A stretch of DNA of 64,000 nt from Tolypothrix sp. FACHB-123. Lineage in GTDB: Bacteria > Cyanobacteriota > Cyanobacteriia > Cyanobacteriales > Nostocaceae. Below the pieces are notes generated by a model. That model saw only the letters and a program-made list of their open reading frames with translations. It was not told the DNA's origin and did no database searches. This document shows positions 10,901 through 21,000 of this stretch, piece after piece. Every line of letters begins with the position of its first letter. The first letter of the stretch is position 1. The stretch spans positions 1 to 64,000 of the forward strand of contig NZ_JACJRE010000042.1 of NCBI RefSeq assembly GCF_014697075.1, read 5' to 3'. The position numbers were made by a program, and so were the translations under genes.

Positions 10901-11476
10901 GAGCGCTTACCATTTACCCGCCAAGAAGCCGACACGATTCTCTCCCTCGTACCAGAAAAACAGCGCCGACAAGCCTTTGACTTTGCTGCTAATCGAGCTG
11001 CGGCTATCGATCCCCAATTAAGTCAGTATCGTATAGTACATTTTGCTACTCATGGCATTCTCAACAGTCAACATCCTGAATTATCGGGGATAGTGCTGTC
11101 GTTGTTTGATGAAAATGGCAAACCCCAAAATGGCTTTTTACGTTTACATGATATTTTTAACCTCAAACTACCCGCCGAACTAGTTGTACTCAGTGCTTGT
11201 GACACTGGCTTAGGAGAGGAAGTCAAAGGTGAAGGATTAATCGGCTTAACTAGAGGATTTATGTATGCAGGTAGTCCGAGAGTTGTAGTCAGTTTGTGGA
11301 GCGTCAATGATGAGGCTACCGCAGAACTGATGAAAAAGTTTTATAAATTTATGTTGCAAAATCAGTTAAAACCTGCTGCGGCGCTAAGAGCCGCACAAAT
11401 AGAAATGTGGCGCGATCGCAATTATAATTCACCATTTTTCTGGGCTGCTTTTACTCTCCAGGGAGAGTGGCAATAA
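7913..11476 (+). CDS. TPR-CHAT protein, copy 1
   Basis: A 1187-residue protein with a signal-like N terminus (MQRRFLPGF then a hydrophobic stretch to about residue 30). A very long array of TPR/Kinesin-light-chain type repeats follows (about 50-690; units such as [11 protein letters not shown]), then a coiled-coil linker (about 720-790) and a C-terminal CHAT domain (about 850-1187). CHAT is a caspase-like protease fold; the predicted dyad His1047 (HFATHG) and Cys1096 (LSACDTG) is intact. The repeats should recruit partner proteins. Substrate and trigger are unknown. It is a tandem paralogue of the next gene, and both begin MQRR. Members of this family are common in filamentous cyanobacteria next to CHASE2 and DUF928 genes. 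Confidence 0.9.
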   Translation: MQRRFLPGFTDRTLTLLLTLMCFSESVALARVNSRQLAQNNPPATQNTNSEQQKADQRVKQLFDEAEQLRKQQTPDSLKQAMQKYEEILQIARKLGDRFLEHNTLYVIGSAYSERSNHEKALTYYQQALNIIQELKKPIPQARTLWSIASSYSYLWSKQKALEYYNQALSIFKAEKATDMVAIALLTMGIVYEDVGESAKALDYVNQALTIQREQNDPQAQTTTLSVLAGIHNSLGEKQKALSFLNQALDIHRQSNNIDGQAEIFTNMSTVYVSLGDYLKARELLNQALKLSQQGSQTDFVNQVRIFISLGGTYFVEGNYQQALDYYNQARSLSQKIVRPDLEATILSQIKHIYEALGQIDKALAYLQAAQNLQRKINNLSAEANTLNSIANLYQSQGEYQQALNIYHQALEIQRQIKDLPQEAETLGNIAYLYRLLGDYQLSLDTYNQVLKIYQKIDNNSNIAQILTEIGLTYLTAKNYANALKYYNQALTLWRQQGQVDGEILTLVGITKTYDYLKDYPQALAAANQGLSIAREKNNLSFEVTMLGYQAMAYRGLGDYQKALSLAQAALTKSQNIGARQVKANTLYGLGDAYKDLKQYEQAINAYKQELTIRQEIGDRNGQAHTLYRIAVTERDRQQLESARSQIEAAIAILENIRTKVTSQDLRTSYFASVQRYYEFYIDLLMRLHKQQPSQGYDALALQASERARARTLLELLKEANADIRQGVDPQLLAAEQNLQQQLDALEKRRLKLLSGKHTPSQAQNLEQETAAVLAQYRQLQAQIRATSPRYAALTQPQTLSLAQIQSSVLDDNTLLLEYALGEERSYLWAVTKNSITSYELPKRAEIEAAVQAFLNILNAPIPRKPDKTAIALSQLILAPVAQQLGQRRLVIVADGALQYVPFAALNAPRSANSRYEPLVVHHEIITLPSASTIAVIRQETRGRKPAPKALAVIADPIFSTSDERVKVRTANQQNSSQNLDLQLLRKSARTANIEFERLPFTRQEADTILSLVPEKQRRQAFDFAANRAAAIDPQLSQYRIVHFATHGILNSQHPELSGIVLSLFDENGKPQNGFLRLHDIFNLKLPAELVVLSACDTGLGEEVKGEGLIGLTRGFMYAGSPRVVVSLWSVNDEATAELMKKFYKFMLQNQLKPAAALRAAQIEMWRDRNYNSPFFWAAFTLQGEWQ

Positions 11477-11791
11477 GCAAAATTTAATTTTTAAGTTCGT
11501 GGCAAATTACAGTAGGTTTAATGTTTTGTTTTCTTATTTATTATCAAATATAAACATGTGTTTAATTTATTTTAAAATCGCTATATTATAGATATCTATT
11601 TTATCAACCGCAGAGATTGTAAATCTTACTCCGCAAAGGTAAATTCATCGATGTGATCAGAGTTAGGGGCATTTATCAAATTGAAAATATAGCTAAAATA
11701 ATGCCTGCTGGAGATTTCCAGGAAAAGTTGCTGGCAAAGATGATGCTTGCGCCAAATTATATTAATAAACCCCAAAAGGAACCGAAAACTC
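11477..11791. other. AT-rich gap between the TPR-CHAT paralogues
   Basis: 315 bp, strongly AT-rich in its first half (11515-11610), with no supported gene and no strong hairpin. It probably carries a promoter for the second copy, which would let the two paralogues be expressed independently. Confidence 0.35.
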
Positions 11792-14700
11792 ATGCAAAGG
11801 CGACTTGGATTAAATTTTAGCCAACAGACTTTTGTTGTCTTTGCCAACATAATTTTATTGTCTGAATCTGTAGGGATGACAGCCAAGGCAATAAATGTAG
11901 AAATAGTGCAAAAACCAACAATTAATAGCCAAAATCTTAGCCCTGCTCAACAAAGAGCTGACGCACAAGCAAAGGAACTATTACAAGCAGCAGAGAAACT
12001 CATCCAACAGGGAACACCAGCCTCTAGACAGCAGGCCCTAGAAAAATATTTGCAAGCGTTAAAAATTAGGCAAGAAATAGGCGATCGCTCTGGAGAAGCG
12101 ACTGCGCTTTTAGCTATCGGCACACTCTATTATCTCCAAGGCGAAAACCCCAAAGCTTTAGAATATTACAATCAAGCTCTATCTATTAGGCGGGAACTCA
12201 AAGACAAGCTAGGAGAAGCTGTCATGCTTCAGTCTATTGCTGGAGCCTATTCTAGTTTGGGAGAAAAGCCCAAAGCCTTAGAATATTACAATCAAGCTCT
12301 GTCTATATTTCAATCTGCCAAACAATCCTATTTTGTTGCAGCTGCTTTAGTGGGGATTGGCAGAATTTATTTTAGTTCCGGTGAGACGAGCAAGGCACTA
12401 GCAGCCTACAATCAAGCTCTAGAGATTCATCGTGCTAGTGGTAATCTAGATGGGGAAGCTGACATTTTAGGAACAATCGGTCAAGCTTACACCTCTTTAG
12501 GTGAATCGCAAAAGGCTTTAGCAGCTTTCAATCAAGCATTAAAGATTCAGCGAACAACAAAGAATCTAGCCGGTCAAGTTGAGACTCTGACAATCATCGC
12601 CACCCTCTACAGTTCCTTGGGCGATAATCAAAAGGCTAGAGAATCCTTAACCCAAGTATTAGAACTACAAAAACAGTTACCGCAACCAGACTCTGGCAGA
12701 CAAGCGATCGCTGCTATGGGGATAGGTACAATTTATGTAGCGAGCAGCGATTATCCACAGGCACTAGCATATTTTAACCAAGCGCGATCGCTGTTTCAAC
12801 AAGCTGGCAATCCCAATCTAGAAGCCGAAGTTCTGACACAAATCAGCTTTATCTACAATCAATTAGGACAACAACAAAAGTCTCTGGATGCATTAAACCA
12901 AGTCTTACGTATCCAGCGTGCCCAAAAAGACAGATCCAAACAAGCCTCCACACTCAACAATATTGCGGGAATGCAAGCAGCAGTAGGAAATTATCAACAA
13001 GCCTTGGATTCTTACAACCAAGCGATCGCCCTACAACGTCAGGTAAAAGACCTACCAGGAGAAGCAGCTACAATCATTAATATCGCTAAACTGTATCAGT
13101 CATTAGGCGATTATCAGTTAAGTATTGATACATATACTCAGGCGCTAGATAAATTCCAAACTATAGGCGATCGCGCTCAAATCGGCCAAATCCTCGATAA
13201 TATGGCTAGCGTTTATCGTACAGCACAACAGTATCAAAAAGCCTTGGAATATTACGACCGAGCAATTAAGTTGTGGCGCGAACAGGGGGGATTATTCCAA
13301 GAATTTAGTACCCTCACCGGTATGATTCGCGCTTATGAGTCCTTAAAAGCATATCCCCAAGCATTAGATACCGCTAACCAAGCGTTAACCTTGGCGAAAA
13401 AACAACAAAGTCCTCTTAGCGAAGCTTCGGCGCTGGGTTTATTGGGTAGGGTGTACTTAGCCGCCGGAGATTATCAAAAATCCCTAGATTTTTCTACCCA
13501 AGCAAACGCACAATTTCGCGCTTTAAGCATTCCCCTTGGTGAAGCCAATACACTACGTAATATCGGTAAAGCTTATAATTCTCTCAAGCAGCACCAGCAA
13601 GCAATTGCTAGTTACGAACAAGAACTGAAACTGTTGCGGCAATTAGGCGATCGCACTGGGGAAGCAGAGACTCTATATAATATGGCAGTGAGCGATCGCG
13701 ATCGTCGCAATTTAGAGGCTGCTCAAAGGCAAATCGAATCAACAATTAAAATTGTCGAAGATATTCGCACCAGAGTTACCAGTCAAGATTTACGTACCTC
13801 TTACTTCGCCTCAGTCCAGAAATATTATGAATTCTACATCGACCTTTTGATGCAGTTGCACAAACAGCAACCATCCCAAGGTTACAATGCTCTAGCCCTC
13901 CAAGCCAACGAACGCGCCCGCGCCCGCAGTCTCTTGGATTTGCTCAACGAAGCTCGTGCAGATATTCGTCAAGGTGTAGAGCCGCAGTTACTAGCAAGCG
14001 AACGCAACCTACAACAACAACTTGATGCTTTAGAAAAAAGGCGGCTGAAATTACTCAGTGACGAATCGAGCAAAGCCCAAGCAGAAAAATTTGAACAAGA
14101 AACCGCAGCCATTCTCGAACAGTATCGCCAACTGCAAGCCCAAATCAGAGCCACTAGCCCTCGTTATGCAGCCCTAACACAGCCGCAAACCCTCTCCCTC
14201 GCCCAAATTCAATCTGACCTATTAGATGATAATACTTTGCTATTAGAATATGCACTGGGAGAAGAACGCAGCTACCTCTGGGCAGTGACTAAAAATAACA
14301 TTACTAGTTACGAACTGCCCAAAAGTGCAGAAATTGCGGCAGCAGTGCAACAATTCCGGCAGGTTTTAACCTCCCCAATTTCTAGAAGCAAACCAGGTGC
14401 AAGCGCCAATGTTCTCACAAAGATGATACTTGCACCAGTAGCCCAGCAATTAGGACAACGTCGCCTAGTTATCATAGCTGATGGAGCTTTGCAATATGTA
14501 CCCTTTGCCGCTTTGAACACGCCTCGTTCCACTGACAGCAGATATGAGCCATTAGCAGTCAATCACGAAATCGTTACCTTACCATCAGCCTCGACAATTG
14601 CCGTACTCAGACAAGAAACTTCTAAACGCAAAACTGCGCCGAAAGCATTAGCTGTGATTGCCGATCCGATATTTTCTCCTAACGACGAGCGAGTTAAAGT

Positions 14701-15361
14701 CAGAGGGAGAAATTCCCAGAATCACAATCTGAATCTAGATTTACAACAACTCAATCGATCTGCTAGAGTTGCCAACATTAGTTTCGATCGGTTACCATTC
14801 ACTCGCAAAGAAGCCGAAACCATTCTTTCTTTAGTACCGGCGAAAGAGCGCAAACAAGCCTTTGACTTTGCAGCTAATCGTTATGCGGCGACTAATACAG
14901 ACTTAAGTCAGTATCGGATAGTACATTTTGCTACTCATGGCATCCTCAACAGTCAACATCCAGAGTTGTCAGGTGTGGTGCTATCCTTGTTTGATGAAAA
15001 TGGTAAACCCCAAAATGGCTTTTTACGTTTACATGATATTTTTAACCTCAAACTACCCGCTGAACTAGTCGTACTCAGTGCTTGTGACACTGGTTTGGGT
15101 GAGGAAGTTAAAGGCGAAGGATTAATTGGCTTGACAAGAGGGTTTATGTATGCAGGTAGTCCGAGAGTCGTAGTCAGTTTGTGGAGTGTCGATGACGAGG
15201 CTACTTCCGAACTGATGAAGAAGTTTTACGCTTTCATGTTACAAAATAACATGAAACCCGCAGCGGCGCTGAGAGCAGCACAAACCCAAATGTGGCGCAA
15301 TCCCAACTATCAATCACCCTATTTCTGGGCAGCTTTTACACTCCAAGGTGAGTGGAGGTAA
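11792..15361 (+). CDS. TPR-CHAT protein, copy 2
   Basis: A 1189-residue paralogue of the preceding protein with the same architecture: hydrophobic N terminus, about 14-16 TPR units rich in ALEYYNQAL-like motifs, a linker with long helices, and a CHAT domain. The predicted dyad is His1049 (HFATHG) and Cys1098 (LSACDTG). ATG at 11792 is chosen over an in-frame TTG 45 bases upstream because AAAAGGA precedes it and the resulting MQRR start matches copy 1. The 3' third is far more alike between the copies at DNA level than the TPR part: a run of about 50 bases around 15005-15060 is identical to 11120-11175. That suggests gene conversion or strong constraint on the CHAT domain. Confidence 0.9.
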   Translation: MQRRLGLNFSQQTFVVFANIILLSESVGMTAKAINVEIVQKPTINSQNLSPAQQRADAQAKELLQAAEKLIQQGTPASRQQALEKYLQALKIRQEIGDRSGEATALLAIGTLYYLQGENPKALEYYNQALSIRRELKDKLGEAVMLQSIAGAYSSLGEKPKALEYYNQALSIFQSAKQSYFVAAALVGIGRIYFSSGETSKALAAYNQALEIHRASGNLDGEADILGTIGQAYTSLGESQKALAAFNQALKIQRTTKNLAGQVETLTIIATLYSSLGDNQKARESLTQVLELQKQLPQPDSGRQAIAAMGIGTIYVASSDYPQALAYFNQARSLFQQAGNPNLEAEVLTQISFIYNQLGQQQKSLDALNQVLRIQRAQKDRSKQASTLNNIAGMQAAVGNYQQALDSYNQAIALQRQVKDLPGEAATIINIAKLYQSLGDYQLSIDTYTQALDKFQTIGDRAQIGQILDNMASVYRTAQQYQKALEYYDRAIKLWREQGGLFQEFSTLTGMIRAYESLKAYPQALDTANQALTLAKKQQSPLSEASALGLLGRVYLAAGDYQKSLDFSTQANAQFRALSIPLGEANTLRNIGKAYNSLKQHQQAIASYEQELKLLRQLGDRTGEAETLYNMAVSDRDRRNLEAAQRQIESTIKIVEDIRTRVTSQDLRTSYFASVQKYYEFYIDLLMQLHKQQPSQGYNALALQANERARARSLLDLLNEARADIRQGVEPQLLASERNLQQQLDALEKRRLKLLSDESSKAQAEKFEQETAAILEQYRQLQAQIRATSPRYAALTQPQTLSLAQIQSDLLDDNTLLLEYALGEERSYLWAVTKNNITSYELPKSAEIAAAVQQFRQVLTSPISRSKPGASANVLTKMILAPVAQQLGQRRLVIIADGALQYVPFAALNTPRSTDSRYEPLAVNHEIVTLPSASTIAVLRQETSKRKTAPKALAVIADPIFSPNDERVKVRGRNSQNHNLNLDLQQLNRSARVANISFDRLPFTRKEAETILSLVPAKERKQAFDFAANRYAATNTDLSQYRIVHFATHGILNSQHPELSGVVLSLFDENGKPQNGFLRLHDIFNLKLPAELVVLSACDTGLGEEVKGEGLIGLTRGFMYAGSPRVVVSLWSVDDEATSELMKKFYAFMLQNNMKPAAALRAAQTQMWRNPNYQSPYFWAAFTLQGEWR

Positions 15362-15499
15362 ATAATTCATTTATTTGGAATTTTCTTCAAATAATTGCCA
15401 ACTAAGTAGTATTCCCATTGGCAATTTATTGAACTATATGTGTCCCCCTTTAAGAGGATGTATTAAAAATTTTTGGTATTGTATTTAAAGCTTGTAGAT

Positions 15500-15565
15500 C
15501 ACCATAAATCCCCTTTATTAAAGGGGAATTATAGATAATTTATCCCTCCTTAAAAGGAGGTAATC
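15500..15565. terminator. Paired hairpins between convergent genes
   Basis: Two inverted repeats lie between the TPR-CHAT gene and the convergent RTX gene: CCCCTT/AAGGGG at 15510-15526 and CCTCCT/AGGAGG at 15545-15560, both with short AT loops. They are placed to act as terminators for either strand. The CCCCTTTA type of repeat is also dispersed in cyanobacterial genomes, so function is inferred only from position. Confidence 0.5.
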
Positions 15566-15598
15566 AGCAAAAATATTTAATAATTCAAGAGACATTCT

Positions 15599-17488
15599 CT
15601 AAACTAAACTGTGCTCTATTCGGAACACAACATCATTAAAATCTCTATCACCACCGCCTAATAAATCCTCAAAACCGAAAACATTATCTCCTAGCTTACG
15701 AATATGTCCCACACCATCAGGATTAACACCTAAGTAAGAAAAATAGGCTGCTGGATTACTGGGATTATTATCAAAGAAATCTTGGATTTGACCATTAGCA
15801 ATCAAAACAGGTGCATACAGATATCCACCTGTTAATGTTGTTTCAAAACCTTGGACTTTTTGCATATCTTGACTGCTAGTATTAAACCCTGACCCAGATG
15901 CTTGAATCAGACGCAGAGCAGCTTCAACATATGCTTGCCGATTTTCGGCTTTTGCTTCTATCAGTTGACCTGTCAACGGATCGCGTACACTCCCTGATAG
16001 ATTTTCAATGCGGTAAAAACCAAAAACATTATTGTAAACAGCTTCTCTATTTACAATTGGTAATACAGTTTTTACAATGCGTCCTTGCAAATTATTGCCC
16101 TGCAAATCGGAGCGCAAATCAACCAGCCCTAAATGTTGCTGTTGTTCAGATCCTTTAAAAGTGCCTAAAGGAGATTGAGAGTTAGTAATTTTAACATTCA
16201 ATTCAATATCATTAAAGTCACTATTACCCAAGAAATCTTCAAATTTAATGCCGATAGAACCATCGGTTACGGCTTGCATTTGCAAAGATTGGTTCTTACC
16301 CGTGTTAAAGGCAGAACCAAATAATACTTGTGATGATAAGTTTCCATTATTCAGTACATCCTGAATTGTGGCCTTTTGAATTAAGACAAAAGCTAGCTTA
16401 TTTCCTTTAAAACCCTGACTAATGGCATTTTGTCCTTCAACTGCTTTAAATGTATCAGGAATAACAGAAAAAATTAGTTTAGCCGATCTCAGCGCAGCTT
16501 GTAAATAACCTGCTTCTGTTGGCAGAATCCCATCGACTGCACCATTGTCATCAACAGCAAATACTCCTATTTCATGTACGTGGCCTTTGCCAAGATTTTT
16601 ATTAGTAACTTGGAATTGAAGCTTAGTAGTGTTAGCATTACCATTAATTACTAGCAAATTTCTTTGACTATCGATGGAAAGAAACGGCGAATTGTTTGCG
16701 CCACCGTCATCGTCACCATTACCAGCATTACTATCCGGATCGAATGTATCTGCAAAAGAAAAGTTTTTCTGGGATAGGTCAGATAATTTAACATTTTCTA
16801 GAATACCTATAAGCTGATTCTGACCACGGATGATCACATTTTGTTGATCTTGCTGGAATTGTAGATCGCCATAGGTTAGGCCTAATCCACTAATAATTAA
16901 TATTTCTCTTTCTGGATCGAAATCCTTAACAATATTTGTACCTTCAGGAAATGCTCCGGCCGCTAATACAAAGTTATCTATGCCTTCATTACCTGTAAGA
17001 TTAGCACCACCTATACCAGCAACTAAAATATCATTGTCTTCGCCACCAAATAATTGATCAGTACTACCTGCAATCAGGACATCTTTTCCTAAACCGCCAT
17101 AGAGAAAATTACCACCTCCACCTGTACTCGCATCGAGGGTATCATTACCACCCTCCCCAAAAGCGCGATCGCTAATGCCAACAATTAATTCATCATTTCC
17201 CTCACCACCATAAAGTTCATTACCACCGCCATCGTCGATTTCTGTACCTTGAAAGGTATCAATAATATCATTACCAGCCTCGCCATATAAGCGATCGCCT
17301 TTTGCTCCATATAGCTCATCATCTCCATTACCACCATAGACCTGATTGCTACCTGGTTCACTTTCGGAGATATCGACAATATCATTGCCATCGCCAGCAG
17401 AAATTGAATAAGATTTGTCTGGTTCTGTGAGATTATCAATATTAATTTCATCATCTCCAGGAGTACCGGAAAACACTGGTTTATCCAC
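15599..17488 (-). CDS. RTX repeat protein with DUF4114-type C terminus
   Basis: A 629-residue protein. Residues about 1-175 carry calcium-binding RTX nonapeptides (YGGNGDDEL, YGGEGNDEL, FGEGGNDTL). Next comes a module of about 80 residues (NIVKDFDPEREILIISGLGL to NFSFADTF) that recurs in the 1633-residue RTX protein. From about residue 270 to the end lies a beta-rich region with two DUF4114-like halves (HEIGVFAVDDNG, EDFLGNSDFNDIEL; GDNVFGFEDLLGGGDRDFND). The same C-terminal module ends the multicopper oxidase at 25253. There is no signal peptide, so type I secretion is likely, as for RTX proteins in general; no transporter lies in the window. The role is unknown, plausibly adhesion or surface display. 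Confidence 0.8.
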   Translation of the reverse strand: MDKPVFSGTPGDDEINIDNLTEPDKSYSISAGDGNDIVDISESEPGSNQVYGGNGDDELYGAKGDRLYGEAGNDIIDTFQGTEIDDGGGNELYGGEGNDELIVGISDRAFGEGGNDTLDASTGGGGNFLYGGLGKDVLIAGSTDQLFGGEDNDILVAGIGGANLTGNEGIDNFVLAAGAFPEGTNIVKDFDPEREILIISGLGLTYGDLQFQQDQQNVIIRGQNQLIGILENVKLSDLSQKNFSFADTFDPDSNAGNGDDDGGANNSPFLSIDSQRNLLVINGNANTTKLQFQVTNKNLGKGHVHEIGVFAVDDNGAVDGILPTEAGYLQAALRSAKLIFSVIPDTFKAVEGQNAISQGFKGNKLAFVLIQKATIQDVLNNGNLSSQVLFGSAFNTGKNQSLQMQAVTDGSIGIKFEDFLGNSDFNDIELNVKITNSQSPLGTFKGSEQQQHLGLVDLRSDLQGNNLQGRIVKTVLPIVNREAVYNNVFGFYRIENLSGSVRDPLTGQLIEAKAENRQAYVEAALRLIQASGSGFNTSSQDMQKVQGFETTLTGGYLYAPVLIANGQIQDFFDNNPSNPAAYFSYLGVNPDGVGHIRKLGDNVFGFEDLLGGGDRDFNDVVFRIEHSLV

Positions 17489-18024
17489 GAATTTAAATGC
17501 TCCAATATCAAATTTAATTTTTTGAGGACAATTCAGTCTTAATTACTGCACCATTGCGATTAAAAATAATTTCACTGCTGATGGAAGGTAGACTGTTTTT
17601 CATCAGTGGTGTTATCTAGAATCTACTAAATTATAGATTAGATTACTAGTTAAATTGATAACATCTAAACCCAGATTTTTGTTAGCAGTTTTAATTGCAA
17701 GAATTAATTCTTTAACAGTTGTTGCAAGTAACTCAGCCATTTTCAGATTCTATTTTGTTGAAATTTTGAAGGATTTAGACGTTGCTGATTGTTGGTATAA
17801 ATTAAATCAGTTCTAGATGTATTCAGGCAAGTAAATTTTTTTAAAGTTAAGCTATTCTACTTTTAAGTTGCATAATAAATCGTGAAGGATGTTAACTGTT
17901 GACCGTTGACCGTTGACTGTCAACAATTAACATCCCTGATTAGTAGTTATGCAATTTAGACGCGCATTAGCTTACAACATGACTGCTGTACCTTTAACAG
18001 GACTATTGACCTCTCGAAAAGCAA
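17489..18024. other. Gap between two RTX genes with large imperfect hairpin
   Basis: This stretch separates the end of the 1633-residue RTX gene from the start of the 629-residue one, both leftward. It contains the hairpin at 17887-17935 and otherwise AT-rich DNA likely to include the promoter of the shorter gene. A forward reading frame at 17949 overlaps the RTX gene antisense and is not credited. Confidence 0.45.
17887..17935. repeat. 17-bp inverted repeat with heptamers in the loop
   Basis: The 17 bases at 17887-17903 pair with 17919-17935 with one mismatch (GGATGTTAACTGTTGAC against the complement of GTCAACAATTAACATCC). The loop holds two more GTTGACC-type heptamers. It sits about 90 bases beyond the stop of the long RTX gene and may end its transcription, or be a mobile short repeat. 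Confidence 0.7.
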
Positions 18025-21000
18025 TTAGTAGACGGCAAGTAAAATCTGAGCAGCCGCACTGGGGCTACCGTCGGGAAGACCCAAATTACCTTGAGCCATA
18101 TCAGCCATCCAGAAGTCTTCAAACTGGGCACCGATACCATCTCGGTCGAAGAACATCCGTCCAGCGTTGGGGCTGTAGTAAAAAGTTGGCTGGAGATCGT
18201 CGTCAGCAGGGCCATCGCTGGTAGGTACAGTACTGGTTGCAACTTTTAACTGACCGTTTTTGCCGGCAGCAGGCCCAGTTCCATCTCCAGTAATAATGGT
18301 GCCTGGTTTGAGGAAACCTATATTTTGACCGTTGAAATTACCATCATTAATACCTCGGTTAAATGCTTCGGAATTAATGAAGAAAATATCAGGCCCAGTT
18401 TTACTAGTAAAGGGATTTTCTGCTCCAGTTAAAGGATCTACTAATGGAGTACCATAAGCTTCTTCTTCGCGAATATAACCGATGCGAGCATCAGGAACGG
18501 CATTACTGATAGCATCTTCTTCAACTTTATCGCGATCGCGGAAGTCCAAAATCGAGTCAAAGATGATGTAATCGACTCCTTGGCGACCAACTACAATATC
18601 TTGACCAATTCCCGCCCAGATCAAGTCTGTACCAGGGCCGCCAACCACAATATCATTACCTGGCCCAGTAATGATAAAGTCATTACCTGGCCCACCAATG
18701 GCGGTATCATCACCCGTTGTGGTTGGTACAGGGCTACGAGTAAATTTACTTAAATCGACTTCTCCCTGCTCATTAAAGGCAAAACTGAAAGCGTTTTGTG
18801 GTAGCAAAGCTGTCGGAATTGTCCCAATGATTTTCTTGGCTTCTAGTTCTGCACGTTTTTCTGGTGTGAGGTTGGGATCGTCAGTACCGGGGAGTGTAAT
18901 TCCATTGGGGAAAGCCTGAGCAATTTTTTTCAAGGTTGCGGCGATTTTTTCATTGGAGACAAAGTCGCCTGTAATCAAATTGTTCTCAATGGGGACATTT
19001 GGCTGACCGAAATTCAAATCGCCAAGTACAAAGTTACCGACACTTCCACCTGGTCTGACTGGGAAGTTACTATTCAAACCACCGACTACGTAGTCATAGG
19101 CACCAAATTGAGGTATTTTGGTTAAACCCTGAGTTGTTTCATTGAGTGGCTGACCGTTAACTTCTATTTGACCTTGGGTCATTAAGGCCCCAGGAGTAAT
19201 ACCTTTGAGGGTGATGGTTTGCAGGGTTTTAGGTACAAAGGTTCCATTGCCAGAAGCACCAGTACCGGGTTCAACATTGATGCGATCGCTAATAGTAATG
19301 ACTGTATCTCCAGTCTGAGTCCCGTTGATGGCAATACCAGTACCATTATCGAGATTTCTCAACCTGATAATATCTCCAGAACCAGCTCGGGCCTGGAAAT
19401 CTTCAATCACATCATTACCACCGTAGCCACCAATTGTCAGATTATTACCCTTAACTGTGACCGCAAATTCTTTTTGAAAGACAAAGGCATCATTACCATC
19501 GCCACCATTGAAGGTATCATTGCCTAAACCGGCGACAAGCACATCTGCTCCAGGGCCACCTTTGGCTGTATCTCCACCTTTACCTGCGTACAGGTTATCA
19601 TCGCCATTTTTGCCGTCAAAGGTGTTTCCACCACCAGTATTACCGTAAAGGTTATCTGCTCCTAATGTTCCTGTTAATGTTTGACCTCCCTGTGCTGATG
19701 CTACTTGCTCGCTACTGGCGGGGGTTTGACCACCATTATTGTTACCGCCACCATTATTGTTACCACTACCTGTACCACCACCACCAGAGGTTTCCTCAAA
19801 GGAGAAGTTTGTAGCTTTGAGGTCGGCTACTTTCAGATTTTTGATGACGCCAAGAGATTTACCATCAGCTGTAATGACAACATCTTTGCCATCTTGAGTT
19901 AAATCTAAATCTTCCAAGGTTAAATCTAAGCCAGCAATGACTAAAACCTCGGTTGCGCTATCAAAGTCTTTAACATTATTGGCTTGTTCTGGTAGTTCTG
20001 CTTGAGTGAGTACGAAGGTATCTACACCCCCGCCACCTACGAGAGTAGCACCACCACGACCAGCAATTAGGGTATCATTGCCATCTCCACCGAATAATTG
20101 GTCATCACTACCAGCAGTTAGCTCATCGTCTCCGTCCCCACCATAAAGACGATTTTGACCTTCACCTTGGCTCGCATCGATAGTATCATTGCCTTTGCCG
20201 CCAAAAGCCCGATCTTTGAATCCGACATAAATCTCGTCGTCGCCATCGCCGCCATAGGAACGATTTTTACCACCGCCAGAGCTTCCAGTCCCTTGGGTGG
20301 TATCGATGATATCTTTGTCTGCACCACCAAATAAGCGATCGCTCTTACCACCTGTCAATTCATCTTCGCCTTTTGCACCATAAAGCCGATTACCGCCAAA
20401 TTTACTTTGGGATGCATCAACAATATCGTTTCCATTACCAGCAAACACAATATCTGCGCCGTTCGCTTCTATTGCTGAATTTACAGTACTATCGTCATCA
20501 TTTTTGCTACCAAACCTCAGCAGAAAATCTGGCTCTTGATAAGTGAGTAAATCCAGAGAAACAGTGTACTCCCGATGATCGGCATCGTAAACAATACTGT
20601 ATTTTTGGGGATATAAACCCGCTTTAGCAAATCTTTCTGGTTGCTTGATGTCGAAGGTGATTTTCTTTGTTGTCTTGGTTCCATCTTGAGCTAAACCAAG
20701 CTCAGCTAGGAACTCTTGGGTAATCATCGGTTCCCAGAAGTTAACTTTGCCAGCATAACTGCCAAAAATAAATGTCTGACCAAATTCTCCACCATTCAAT
20801 TCTGGAGTATTCTTATCTACCCAGTGAACTCCTTGGAGCGCATCAGCAGTCGCCGGAATATTGCTATTGGGAATGGTCGGTGCGAGATAGTCTGAATTTA
20901 AAAATCCCTCTGGTGGTAAGTTGGCGTATTCAGAATTGGTACCTCCTGGTGCGCCTACAGGATAGCCAGTGATTTGATTACGTTCTTCTAAGGGAATGGT

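Noticed and set aside
7913-15361. Craspase-type (gRAMP with TPR-CHAT) CRISPR effector
   Set aside because: No Cas7-like effector, Cas6 or CRISPR array is present; TPR-CHAT proteins alone are very common in cyanobacteria, and these have hydrophobic, signal-like N termini.
17185-17511. Forward and reverse frames over the RTX repeats
   Set aside because: Repeat-encoding DNA keeps several frames open; only the frame with GGxGxD nonapeptides makes sense.
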